A stretch of 29,380 nt of DNA, taken from Phycisphaerales bacterium (GTDB lineage Bacteria > Planctomycetota > Phycisphaerae > Phycisphaerales > UBA1924). Positions 1-7,776 of the stretch are shown here, piece after piece; position 1 is the stretch's first letter; every line of letters begins with the position of its first letter. The notes under the pieces were generated by a model. That model made no database searches and was not told the DNA's origin. It worked only from the letters and a program-made list of their open reading frames with translations. The position numbers were made by a program, and so were the translations under genes. The stretch is from assembly GCA_029212425.1 (NCBI GenBank), contig JARGNC010000009.1, positions 1 through 29,380 of the forward strand. Reading direction: 5' to 3'.

Positions 1-32
1 GTATTGCACAGTACTGTCGTAATGAACTTAAT

Positions 33-216
33 GGGCAGAATCCAATCGATGAAAAAGATCACCGTAGTGCGTAGTGGGCAGAAACTGATCGATGAAGATG
101 ATGGCTAATCGTCGTAGATTTGAAGAGAATTCGATTGCCCAACGGAGTCGGCAGAAACTAATCGACGAGAATGATGATGGATCGTCGTCGATTTTGAAGA
201 GAATGCGATTTGTCAG
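33..216. repeat. Degenerate tandem repeat, about 2.5 units of 65-75 bp
   Basis: Units begin at 33, 76 and 150 with the core GGCAGAA-n-C-n-ATCGA. The two longer units continue with a GATGATGG-like segment, then TCGTCGTnGATTT, then GAAGAGAATnCGATT. The first unit is shortened to about 43 bp. Divergence between units suggests an old duplication. No function is apparent and no protein use is supported. Confidence 0.5.
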
Positions 217-234
217 GGGATCTAGGCTGCGGAT

Positions 235-317
235 AGGGCTTTTGAACCTCTGGAGTGCGGGGTTTCTGCTAAAATCGAGACGATTCTAGAGAGACTGAAT
301 GCCATATGTTTGAACAC
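235..317. repeat. Dispersed repeat, copy A (about 82 bp)
   Basis: This matches 8851-8931 in the same orientation. The shared blocks are GAACCnCTGGAGnGCG, TCTGCTAAA and, at the right end, ACTGAnTGCCATATGTTTGAACAC. The middle is variable. Overall identity by eye is about 75-80 percent. Both copies lie downstream of a minus-strand kinase-TPR gene; this one ends 24 bp from the kinase stop codon. It could be a structured RNA element, a small mobile-element remnant or the leftover of a segmental duplication. Confidence 0.6.
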
Positions 318-340
318 TCTCCGTTGACTCATAATCAAAA

Positions 341-2989
341 CTAGAGACGTGATGTCCATAAACGGATCTGTGCTTCGAGTTCCTCATCCTGAGCGTTTGC
401 GTTGCGTGACTTGTAATGCTCCACAATTGTTTCGACAAGCAATCGATATTGAGCGTCTAGGGCTTCTTCTCGCTCGGCACCATCCCACGCTTCGAGCAGC
501 ACCAACTCGGCTTGTTCGAACTGCTCGTACTTGGTCAGGATCTCGCCGTGCAGACGGAGGAACTCGATGAGCCGAGAGTGATGCTCGGGATAGATCGAGC
601 GTGCGGATTCGATGATTCCCCTTGAAACATCGACGGCTTCACCGTACCGCTCCTGCTTTGAGAGGCAGCTGGCTAGGTTTGACAGTGCGGTCAGGCTCCG
701 TTCTTTTATCATTGTTTCATCGATTGCTTTCAGAGCGAACAGTTGTTTGCGAGTGATCTGCTCTGCCAGATCGAGCTCTCCTGCAGTGATGAGCAGCCCG
801 GAGTATGTATTGCCCAAGTCCAATGTTGTCGGGTGCTCAGGGCCGAGCCGCTCCATTGCTTGCTCGAATCCGTCCCGGATCAACTCGACCCCTTCATCGT
901 GACGATCGAGGCGTGAGTAGGTATACGCAAGGTTATTGAGTGAGTTGAATGAGCGTGGATCGCCCTCACCGAGTACATCGATACGTCCCTGGTACGCCTC
1001 GATCGCCAGTGGCAGCGCAAGCTCGGCATCACCGGTCTTACCCAGAACCGACGCGAGATTGTTTATCGTTGAAAGTGTCGTGGGGTGACGATCGCCGTAG
1101 ATCTCTCTTTTGAGGGCGAGCGTTTCTTCGAGGATCGGAGCCGCTTCTTTGTTCCGTCCCGTCCGGACGAGCAACGCGCCAAGGTTTCCAATAGCTCTAG
1201 GCTTGAGCATTTCAGCTTCGGGTGTGCCTAGCTGCTCGATAACGCGGAGTTGGTGCCTCGTCAGTTCGATTGCTTCTGAATCGCGCCCCTGTCTTGCGAG
1301 ACTACCAACGACGCTGTGCATCATCCGTGCGGCATCGATCGAGAAATCCCCATTTTCTTCCTCTGCAATCTCCCACTCGCGTATGTGATGTTTTTCTGCA
1401 AGTTCAGGAGCCCCGAGTTGGTTGAATAGAAATCCCAGCGCGTTATGGATTCTGGATTCCACATCGGGTCGGTCATTGAACTTGCCTTCGATACTCTCCG
1501 ACGCTTTCGTCAATGCTTCGCGTACGGTGAGTTCACGATCAGCTGTCCGCGACGGATCGGCAGCGGAGAGTACATCCATGATAAAGAATCTGCTTAGATC
1601 CTCAGCTGTCTTTGCTTCCAACACGGCTCGTTCTGCTGCAGCAGTCGCTTCGAGCTGGGCGGCGTACTCCGATTCCGCCAGTTCCTGAGCTTTGGCTTGC
1701 TCGTCGAGTGCCCAGACCATCCCGATTGATGTGCCGATGACACCGAGCACCAGCACCAGCAACAACGCAGAGACTGCGATCACCTGCCCACGATGACGGC
1801 GCACAAACTTCTGCGCAAGATACACCCGACTCGCAGGTCGCGCCAGCACCGGCTCATTTCGCAGATGATGTTCAATGTCGTCACTGAGCCCCCGAACCGT
1901 GTCGTAGCGCCGGGACTGATCCTTCTCGAGACATTTCATCACGATCCAATCAAGATCTCCACGAAGCTGACCAGGTTCGATCGACCTCACACGCTCAGGA
2001 GGAGATTCACCGGTCTTTGCCCAGGTCGATACACGAACACTTGGTCGAGGAGGATCTTTCTCGCGGATGCACTCGATCATCTCTTGATAGTTCTTGCCTG
2101 TGAGTTCCTCATGTGTGAGCGGAGTCGAACCAGTCAACAACTCGTAGAGCAGCACGCCCAGTGAGTACACATCAGTTCGCGTGTCCACATCGCCAAGTGT
2201 GTGGTCCGCTTGCTCAGGTGACATATACGCCGGCGTGCCTATTGCGTGCGTGTGCATAGTCATCGTGGAATCGGGCATCATGTCGCCCCGCGTTGCCTTG
2301 GCGATTCCGAAGTCAATCACCTTGGGTACCTCAGCCCCATCATGCTCAGCCACGATCACATTCGACGGCTTGATGTCGCGATGGATGATCCCCTTCTGAT
2401 GCGCATGCTGAATCGCGTGACACACTTGGATAAACAGCCGCAGACGCGCCGACGTATCGAGCGAATGCGTATCGCAGTAGTTGACGATTGGTTCACCCCG
2501 TACCAGTTCCATCGCAAAATACGGACGGCCATCGCGTGTCACACCCGCATCTAGCACCGAGGCAATGTTGGGGTGCTCCATCCGCGCCAGCGCTCGGCGT
2601 TCAAGCTCGAAGCGAGCGAGAACCCCCTCCGTACCCATACCGAGCCGTATGACTTTGATTGCCACTGCTCGTTCGGGTTTACGCATCTGCGCGCGGTAGA
2701 CCACGCCCATTCCCCCAGCGCCCAGACGCTCTCCAATTTCGTAGCGATCAATCTCCGGCTTGTGCTCCGCCGTCGCCGCGTCAACGATCCGGTCAATCAG
2801 CAACCTGTCCGATGACTGGTCCAGCGGGCTCTCGACCCTATGCACGCCGAGCATGGACTCGACCTCATCACGCAACGCGTTTTCATCAGCGCACAACTTT
2901 TCGAGCATTTCTTGTTGCTCTTGTAGTGGAAGCTCTCGCACCGCCTCAAAGATAGTACAAACCTGCTCGAACCGTTCAGCTTCTGTCAT
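341..2989 (-). CDS. Membrane Ser/Thr protein kinase with TPR domain (kinase 1)
   Basis: An 882-residue Hanks-type Ser/Thr kinase. The glycine loop is GAGGMG at 90-95, the ATP-binding lysine is K112 in VAIK, the catalytic loop HRDIKPSN starts at H203 (D205), DFG is at 226-228 and SPE at 257-259, so all core catalytic residues are present. A cytoplasmic helical N-terminus of about 80 residues precedes the kinase. One membrane helix (about 403-427) separates it from a long C-terminal region, expected outside the cytoplasm, that starts as coiled coil (about 430-465) and continues as tetratricopeptide repeats of the kinesin-light-chain kind (about 500-860), a likely protein-sensing module. The start codon follows the stop of the sigma gene by one base (TGA-A-ATG), so translation is probably coupled. 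The ligand and substrate are unknown; the adjacent sigma factor is the natural candidate partner. Confidence 0.93.
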   Translation of the reverse strand: MTEAERFEQVCTIFEAVRELPLQEQQEMLEKLCADENALRDEVESMLGVHRVESPLDQSSDRLLIDRIVDAATAEHKPEIDRYEIGERLGAGGMGVVYRAQMRKPERAVAIKVIRLGMGTEGVLARFELERRALARMEHPNIASVLDAGVTRDGRPYFAMELVRGEPIVNYCDTHSLDTSARLRLFIQVCHAIQHAHQKGIIHRDIKPSNVIVAEHDGAEVPKVIDFGIAKATRGDMMPDSTMTMHTHAIGTPAYMSPEQADHTLGDVDTRTDVYSLGVLLYELLTGSTPLTHEELTGKNYQEMIECIREKDPPRPSVRVSTWAKTGESPPERVRSIEPGQLRGDLDWIVMKCLEKDQSRRYDTVRGLSDDIEHHLRNEPVLARPASRVYLAQKFVRRHRGQVIAVSALLLVLVLGVIGTSIGMVWALDEQAKAQELAESEYAAQLEATAAAERAVLEAKTAEDLSRFFIMDVLSAADPSRTADRELTVREALTKASESIEGKFNDRPDVESRIHNALGFLFNQLGAPELAEKHHIREWEIAEEENGDFSIDAARMMHSVVGSLARQGRDSEAIELTRHQLRVIEQLGTPEAEMLKPRAIGNLGALLVRTGRNKEAAPILEETLALKREIYGDRHPTTLSTINNLASVLGKTGDAELALPLAIEAYQGRIDVLGEGDPRSFNSLNNLAYTYSRLDRHDEGVELIRDGFEQAMERLGPEHPTTLDLGNTYSGLLITAGELDLAEQITRKQLFALKAIDETMIKERSLTALSNLASCLSKQERYGEAVDVSRGIIESARSIYPEHHSRLIEFLRLHGEILTKYEQFEQAELVLLEAWDGAEREEALDAQYRLLVETIVEHYKSRNANAQDEELEAQIRLWTSRL

Positions 2990-2990
2990 T

Positions 2991-3566
2991 TCAGGACCCC
3001 GCCCCTAGTCGCTTGCCGAGCCATGCTCGCGCGGCATACCAGTCTCCCTCAATCGTTTTTTGTGACACGCCGAGCACACGTGCTGCTTCTGCGTGTGTCA
3101 TACCGCCGAAAAAAATCAGCTCGACGACTCGTGATTTTCGCTCATTGAGTTGGCGCAGCTCATCCATTGCTCCATCGAGCTCAAGCATGTCGAGATCAAT
3201 CCCAGGCGTAGGTGTCTCTTGTCCCGACAGAGTCACCCGAACCCGATCCCCACCTCGTTTGATCGCCCCATGCTTTCGAGCGTAATCGACAAGCACCTGT
3301 CGCATCACTTTCGCACTGATCGCTCGAAAGTGGGCCGCGTCCGACCAAGGCACCTCTTCCTGATCCGCAAGTCGTGCGTACGCCTCGTGCACAAGTGCCG
3401 TGGGCTGGAGGGTGTGGTTCACCCGCTCCTGACGCAGATATCCGCTCGCGATCCCACGCAACTCTTCATAAATGGATTCGAGCAACTCTGATGGGGTGTC
3501 CAGATCGGCGATTTTGGATGTGTCCAACGCCGTAAGTGCCTGTGTGAACTGGATTTGTTTTTTCAT
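2991..3566 (-). CDS. ECF-like RNA polymerase sigma factor (TIGR02999/Sigma70_ECF type), sigma 1
   Basis: A 191-residue sigma factor that would direct RNA polymerase to a specific promoter set. Region 2 spans about 25-105 and includes the family-typical HTLQPTALVHEAY block and a VLVDYARKHGAIKRGG segment. Region 4 at about 130-185 contains the helix-turn-helix MTHAEAARVLGVSQKTIEGD. The length is normal for this family, which is expanded in planctomycetes and often paired with kinases. The start is supported by GGAG six bases upstream. It is the first gene of a two-gene operon with kinase 1, one base apart. A possible promoter lies at 3624-3652. Its target genes cannot be read from the sequence. 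Confidence 0.92.
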   Translation of the reverse strand: MKKQIQFTQALTALDTSKIADLDTPSELLESIYEELRGIASGYLRQERVNHTLQPTALVHEAYARLADQEEVPWSDAAHFRAISAKVMRQVLVDYARKHGAIKRGGDRVRVTLSGQETPTPGIDLDMLELDGAMDELRQLNERKSRVVELIFFGGMTHAEAARVLGVSQKTIEGDWYAARAWLGKRLGAGS

Positions 3567-3623
3567 AAAAAACTCCGAAGTTCACCAGTTTCCAATAGGA
3601 GTAGGGGGGGTGAAGTGCGCATG

Positions 3624-3652
3624 AGTATATAGCAAAAGTGAAATCCCCACAA
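3624..3652 (-). promoter_or_regulatory. Possible housekeeping promoter of sigma 1/kinase 1 operon
   Basis: On the minus strand, TTGTGG (3652-3647) is followed after exactly 17 bases by TATACT (3629-3624), about 60 bases before the sigma start codon. The -10 matches five of six consensus bases, but the -35 matches only its TTG. It lies in the divergent gap shared with the dockerin gene that starts at 3703. Confidence 0.35.
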
Positions 3653-3702
3653 GAGGATTCGACTTATCCGCCATGCCCCAATCCGCTACGAAAGGATGCC
3701 TT

Positions 3703-5292
3703 ATGTACCTCAATCCGAAATCCAAAGTCACTCCAATTCTCACTACACTCGCACTCGCACTCGCGTCGACATTAGCGGACGCACAGATGCTGAACGAAAC
3801 GCTGTACTATGAAGTCCCAGAGCCCTCTCATTTCTTTGGTAACAGCGTCGGTGTCAACGACGATCTCCTTGCGACCGGTTTCAGAGATTTGTCCGGATCA
3901 GGAGATTCAGGTATCCATCTGTTCGATCTCAATACCGGGCTTCTGCTCCGAACATTCATCCCTACGTCCGCAACCCAAATCCTCAACGCTGGACGAGATA
4001 TTGCCATCGATGGTCTGACCGTTGCGTGCACCGAACGAGGTTCAGGGGGGCTGTCCTATGCCAATCCTTCTGTATTCGTCTTTGACGCAATCGCCGGACA
4101 ACGATTTGAAGTTGTTCCTGATGCGGACGATAACTCAGGAGGTGTATTTGGGTTGAGCATTGATGTCAAAGAGGGCGTCGTCGCGATCGGATCAGCCCTC
4201 GCGACTGTCGATGCAGGAACTGGATTTCAAATTGGAAAGGTTTATCTCATCGATGAGAACACAGGCGCTCGACTCGGAACCATCCATCCCTCCGAAGCGT
4301 CTGAGAACTTAGGGTTCTTTGGCTCATCGATTGATATCCACAACGGGATCGTCGCCGTCAGTGCCAATCAGTTTAATGCGGGTATCAACTTTGGCGGAAA
4401 CACTGAACGCGTGGAGCTGTTTGACCTCGCGACCCAGCAGCACATCCGTACGATCTACTCCCCTGCTGACCCCATTGATCCAGCTGGATTCGGTTTCGAT
4501 ATTGCTATGAACGATCAATACCTCGTGGTGGCCGCACCTTGGCATGATCACACAGGAGTGAACTCTGGTGCCGTGCATGTGTACAACATCAGCACAGGCG
4601 ATCTGGTCAGTACGCTCGAAATCGGTGAGGCAATCAACCCAGGTGCAAGCAGCGGCACACTAAAGATCCAGGTTGACATCAACAACGACGGGTTGGTCCT
4701 GGTGAGCCAATCCGGCGGATCCACCCAGAAATCGGCGATCTACCAAGCCTCCAGCGGCGTTGAGTTGGCGGTCTTGGAACCATCGAGCGGCTCGATCATT
4801 CTTCCTTCAGATACCAACGGAGTAGCGCTCTCCGGTGGCAGCGCATTTGTTGGCATCCCGAGGTTCAACACAAATGAGCCGGGAGCGATCAACCAATCAG
4901 TGGTCATGAAGTACGAGTCGAATGTGAGCATCGCAGTCCAGCCGCAGAGCCTGGTTGTTGATAACGACAGTGTTGATTTCTTCATGCAGGTCGTTGCGAC
5001 CGGAGCGACTGAGTATCAATGGTACCTCGACGGAGTGCCGCTCAGTGATCTAGATGCCAACTACACCGGCTCGTACCAGAGCGTGCTTCAGATCAACTCC
5101 GGTCCGGAGGTCGAGGGGGTCTACACAGTCGAAGTATTCGACGGTCCGTTCTCAATCACGAGTGATCCAGCATATTACATCTACAGAGGGCAGAGCGTTC
5201 CCGCGTGCCAGCCAGATCTCAACGATGATGGTCAGTTGAATTTCCTCGATGTCTCACTCTTCCTACAGCAGTTTGGAGCAGGCTGCCCGTAA
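3703..5292 (+). CDS. Secreted FG-GAP-like / Ig-like protein with C-terminal GC-type dockerin
   Basis: A 529-residue exported protein. The ATG at 3703 is chosen because AAAGGA lies just upstream and it opens directly on a signal peptide (about residues 1-28, ending near ADAQ). An upstream in-frame ATG at 3673 would add ten residues. Residues about 40-330 contain repeated FG-GAP-like blades, for example FFGNSVGVNDDLLATG and FGFDIAMNDQYLVVAAP. An Ig-like domain follows (about 407-495, with a YQWYLDGVPL strand). The tail (502-529) is a Cys-bracketed dockerin-like segment with a single Ca-binding loop, DLNDDGQLNFLD, ending GCP; related proteins usually have two loops. It is divergent from the sigma 1 operon, so co-regulation is conceivable. 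Probably a surface or extracellular-matrix protein with no evident enzymatic residues. Confidence 0.85.
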   Translation: MYLNPKSKVTPILTTLALALASTLADAQMLNETLYYEVPEPSHFFGNSVGVNDDLLATGFRDLSGSGDSGIHLFDLNTGLLLRTFIPTSATQILNAGRDIAIDGLTVACTERGSGGLSYANPSVFVFDAIAGQRFEVVPDADDNSGGVFGLSIDVKEGVVAIGSALATVDAGTGFQIGKVYLIDENTGARLGTIHPSEASENLGFFGSSIDIHNGIVAVSANQFNAGINFGGNTERVELFDLATQQHIRTIYSPADPIDPAGFGFDIAMNDQYLVVAAPWHDHTGVNSGAVHVYNISTGDLVSTLEIGEAINPGASSGTLKIQVDINNDGLVLVSQSGGSTQKSAIYQASSGVELAVLEPSSGSIILPSDTNGVALSGGSAFVGIPRFNTNEPGAINQSVVMKYESNVSIAVQPQSLVVDNDSVDFFMQVVATGATEYQWYLDGVPLSDLDANYTGSYQSVLQINSGPEVEGVYTVEVFDGPFSITSDPAYYIYRGQSVPACQPDLNDDGQLNFLDVSLFLQQFGAGCP

Positions 5293-5614
5293 GCAGTCAG
5301 CCGCAACCGGTGTGGTAAAACGAATCGATGTTCATCGTTGGTATGTCGTCGCTGTTCTTGAAGAGAGTGCAATGTTCCTGGGTTTCACAAACTCGAATCC
5401 AGATATCAAGTATTCCTGAGACGACTCCGATTCGTCGTGTGGGAATAGCCAATGTCGATGCTCTTTCGGCATCAGCAATCCGGTCAGCAATTGTCCGGAT
5501 TATTTCAAATTTCTTTGTTTTTCATGGAGCGCACTTTGCACGCTTTCCGCAGAGTGAGTAGTGGGCGAGCCGTCGCCTTGGTACAGAAAACAGATACACG
5601 AAAGAGAGAAATCC
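5293..5614. other. Intergenic gap between two exported-protein genes
   Basis: No supported gene. A 77-codon ORF at 5328-5561 has no domain or good ribosome site. The gap contains the terminator-like hairpin at 5477-5501. The downstream gene is probably transcribed from its own promoter in the last 100 bases, but I cannot pick a clear -35/-10 pair. Confidence 0.4.
5477..5523 (+). terminator. Candidate intrinsic terminator after the dockerin gene
   Basis: AATCCGG (5477-5483) pairs with CCGGATT (5495-5501) across an 11-base loop, followed by a T-rich stretch ending in GTTTTT (to 5523). The stem is short, and it lies about 185 bases beyond the dockerin stop codon, so this is tentative. Confidence 0.35.
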
Positions 5615-6271
5615 ATGAAACTCAACACACAAATCATCGCCGCAACCCTGATCGGCGCCGCACTCGCCCCGGCCTCATCCGCCGATGTTTTGGTCAGTAA
5701 TCTCGGAGCGACCACCTCATACACTTCGAGCGTTGATGGCCCATGGGTTCGGAATCTCACAATCTTTGCTGGACAGTTCGAGACCGGATCGAGCACGACA
5801 GAAATCTTTGAAGCAACAGCAAGACTTCAGAATATTAGTGGTTATGGACACGCAAGATATGAGGGATTTCTCTACTCGAGCAGCGGAGGAGAACCCGGTG
5901 CTCTGGTAGCGACCTTTCATTCAACCCCCGTTCTTGCAGAAGGTGCTGGGGCTGCGAATGTGAGCTTCTTTTCCACGCTCGGGATCACGCTCGATCCAAA
6001 CACCTCCTACTGGTTTGGAGTCCGCAACATTCTCGGTAGCTATCTCGGTTGGGAAATGACAACATCTGATTATGATTACTCAACAGACGGGTGGACCATC
6101 GATGACGATGCGATGAGTTCATCATCCAGCGCGGGACATAGCTGGTATAACGGTTCGGGCAACGGAAGATCCTTTAAGTTCTCTATTGAAGGCAACCCTG
6201 TCCCAACGCCCGGTGCACTTGCACTCCTCGGAACAGGCGGGCTGATCGCAACCCGTCGTCGTCGAGTATGA
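5615..6271 (+). CDS. Exported protein with PEP-CTERM-like C-terminal sorting signal
   Basis: A 218-residue protein. The ATG at 5615 opens on a signal peptide (MKLNTQIIAATLIGAALAPA, cleavage near SSA-DV) and is preceded by a purine-rich AAAGAGAGAA. The in-frame start at 5561 would put 18 charged residues before the signal. The body (about 25-190) is beta-rich with aromatic and Gly/Ser segments such as NTSYWFGVRN, resembling the anchor-associated extracellular domains found with PEP-CTERM tails. The C-terminus has the expected tripartite form: PVPTPGALALLGTGG, a short hydrophobic stretch, then RRRRV. In the PEP-CTERM system such tails are processed by an exosortase; none is encoded in this window. 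No catalytic motif is visible. Confidence 0.8.
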   Translation: MKLNTQIIAATLIGAALAPASSADVLVSNLGATTSYTSSVDGPWVRNLTIFAGQFETGSSTTEIFEATARLQNISGYGHARYEGFLYSSSGGEPGALVATFHSTPVLAEGAGAANVSFFSTLGITLDPNTSYWFGVRNILGSYLGWEMTTSDYDYSTDGWTIDDDAMSSSSSAGHSWYNGSGNGRSFKFSIEGNPVPTPGALALLGTGGLIATRRRRV

Positions 6272-6377
6272 ATTATCCAGACACAAGTTTGGATCTACGG
6301 CATCTCCTGAACAGTCTGGAGGTGCTTGAATTTTTCGAAGTCATGATGCAGTATGCCCAATATTTGAACACAGACTA

Positions 6378-7472
6378 TTATTCAACAAACTCAAGCAACG
6401 CCTTATTCCACAGCGGGAACGCTTCGATCTGGGGACAGTGCCCGATGCTCGGGAACTCAATCAGTTCAGCGCCATGGATAGCCGCTTGTGTAATCTTACC
6501 AAGCTGCGTGTAGTCGCCCATTGTTGCCTGAACTTCAGGACTCGCCAGTGGTTTCCCAACCGCCGTCCTATCGCGCATCCCGATGACGAGCCGGACCGGA
6601 ACCTGCAAGCGATCAAAGTCATGCACAACTGGTTGCGTCACGATCATGTCGTACACCAACGCCGAGGTCCACGCAACAATCGGAAACTCCTCATGGCGAG
6701 TCATTCCAGAGGCCAACTCCGTCAGCGCCTCGTACTCTGGTGACCACGCGCCGTCATAGTAAAATTTCCGCTGATACGCTTTGATCCTTTCTGGAGTCTG
6801 CTTGAGTTCTCCCGCATACCACTCGTCAGGAGTCCGCGCAGGAATCATCGCACCATAATCTTCCAGCCCGATCGGATTCACAAGCAGCAGCTTTTCCGTC
6901 GCTTCCGGATAGAGTAGTGCGTACCGCGTCGCGAGCATCCCACCCATCGAATGTCCAACAATCACTGATTGTTCAATCCCAAGGGAATCAAGCAGCGCCC
7001 GAGTATTGGCGGCGAGTTGCTGAAAGCTGTACTGATATCCTGCGGGCTTGCTCGACTTGGCAAATCCAATTTGGTCAGGAGCAATCACCCGATACCCTGC
7101 CCTTGAGAGCGACTCGATCGTTGTTTCCCAAGAGAACGCTCCAAAGTTCTTCCCATGCAAAAGCACAACCGTTCGCCCTCGGCAGTCCCCCTCCGGAGCT
7201 ATGTCAAGATAGGCCATGCGAACATCCGAACGCTGGCTCTCAAACTCAAAATACTCCACTGGATACGGATAATCATAACCCGTTCCTTCCGAGTCGTACG
7301 CTACGCCCAAGGCATGTCCAGCAGAAGACGGCGACGCACCAACTTGCCGCGCGGTGCATCCACCCAGCATAATGCCGGTAATCAACAGTAAAAGATTGAC
7401 ATGTACATTTCGCAAAGGTGTTTGGATGTTCATGTGTCCAGTGTAGGCATCGCCAGACCATTGTCGACACAT
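6378..7472 (-). CDS. Alpha/beta hydrolase, probable lipoprotein
   Basis: A 364-residue serine hydrolase. The oxyanion region is VVLLHGKNFGAFSW (about 102-115), the nucleophile elbow is GHSMGG with S175, and the likely partners are D301 in GMRDRT and H345 in SIGHCPQ. The order and spacing fit the alpha/beta hydrolase fold with a cap between about 205 and 285. The N-terminus has a hydrophobic stretch ending in the lipobox-like LGGC (C39), so the enzyme is probably a lipid-anchored periplasmic protein. The start at 7472 has a strong GGAGGTGAGG ribosome site. An internal ATG at 7433 would give a more conventional short n-region but has only a weak site. It is divergent from the HAD-family gene at 7777. 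The substrate cannot be told: esterase, lipase, C-C hydrolase and dehalogenase members all share this plan. Confidence 0.88.
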   Translation of the reverse strand: MCRQWSGDAYTGHMNIQTPLRNVHVNLLLLITGIMLGGCTARQVGASPSSAGHALGVAYDSEGTGYDYPYPVEYFEFESQRSDVRMAYLDIAPEGDCRGRTVVLLHGKNFGAFSWETTIESLSRAGYRVIAPDQIGFAKSSKPAGYQYSFQQLAANTRALLDSLGIEQSVIVGHSMGGMLATRYALLYPEATEKLLLVNPIGLEDYGAMIPARTPDEWYAGELKQTPERIKAYQRKFYYDGAWSPEYEALTELASGMTRHEEFPIVAWTSALVYDMIVTQPVVHDFDRLQVPVRLVIGMRDRTAVGKPLASPEVQATMGDYTQLGKITQAAIHGAELIEFPSIGHCPQIEAFPLWNKALLEFVE

Positions 7473-7776
7473 GGTTCCTCACCTCCATCCGCTCTTCATC
7501 ACAACTTAAACTACTCAAAAACAAGGGTGAAACACCCAGTCGTTCAGGTGCATGATCAATCAGCTCGATAGCAAAGAGGTCAAAAAGTACGTACACAAAT
7601 CCGCACATGATTCGGCATCGAATGGAATAAGTCTTGAAGTCTTGTAGTTCGTTTGCTGACATCTAGTGAACGTGGTCTCATCCACATCTCCATGCATAAC
7701 ACATTGCTCAGCGATCGATTCCGTACGCTGCATGATCGAACATCCAGTCCAAACACGCCGAACGAAACGAGCCACA
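7473..7776. other. Divergent promoter region of hydrolase and HAD genes
   Basis: A gap of 304 bases between divergent starts with no supported gene. It holds a small perfect hairpin, GGGTG-AAA-CACCC (7525-7537), which on the minus strand is followed by TTGTTTTTG and lies about 53 bases upstream of the hydrolase start. It could be a leader hairpin, but the stem is only five base pairs. Confidence 0.35.

Larger units (their letters stand above)
1..340. other. Non-coding left edge with repeats
   Basis: No convincing gene lies here. A 65-codon ORF (92-289) runs through a degenerate tandem repeat, has no recognisable domain and is probably chance. The stretch holds the tandem repeat at 33-216 and one copy of the dispersed repeat at 235-317, both annotated separately. 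It is the 3' flank of the minus-strand kinase gene that stops at 341. I see no hairpin followed by a T-run that would act as a terminator for that gene. Confidence 0.5.

Noticed and set aside
92..289. 65-codon ORF at the left edge
   Set aside because: It runs through a degenerate tandem repeat and the dispersed repeat, and has no domain. The repeats explain the open frame.
5328..5561. 77-codon ORF in the gap after the dockerin gene
   Set aside because: It has no good ribosome site and no domain, and its frame crosses the terminator-like hairpin.
6275..6322. TCCAGAC...GTCTGGA inverted repeat between the PEP-CTERM-like and hydrolase genes
   Set aside because: The loop is about 30 bases and no T-run follows on either strand, so it is not a credible terminator.
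7525..7537. GGGTG-AAA-CACCC hairpin with minus-strand T-rich flank as an attenuator
   Set aside because: A five-pair stem is too short to support a regulatory call; it is only mentioned in the gap entry.
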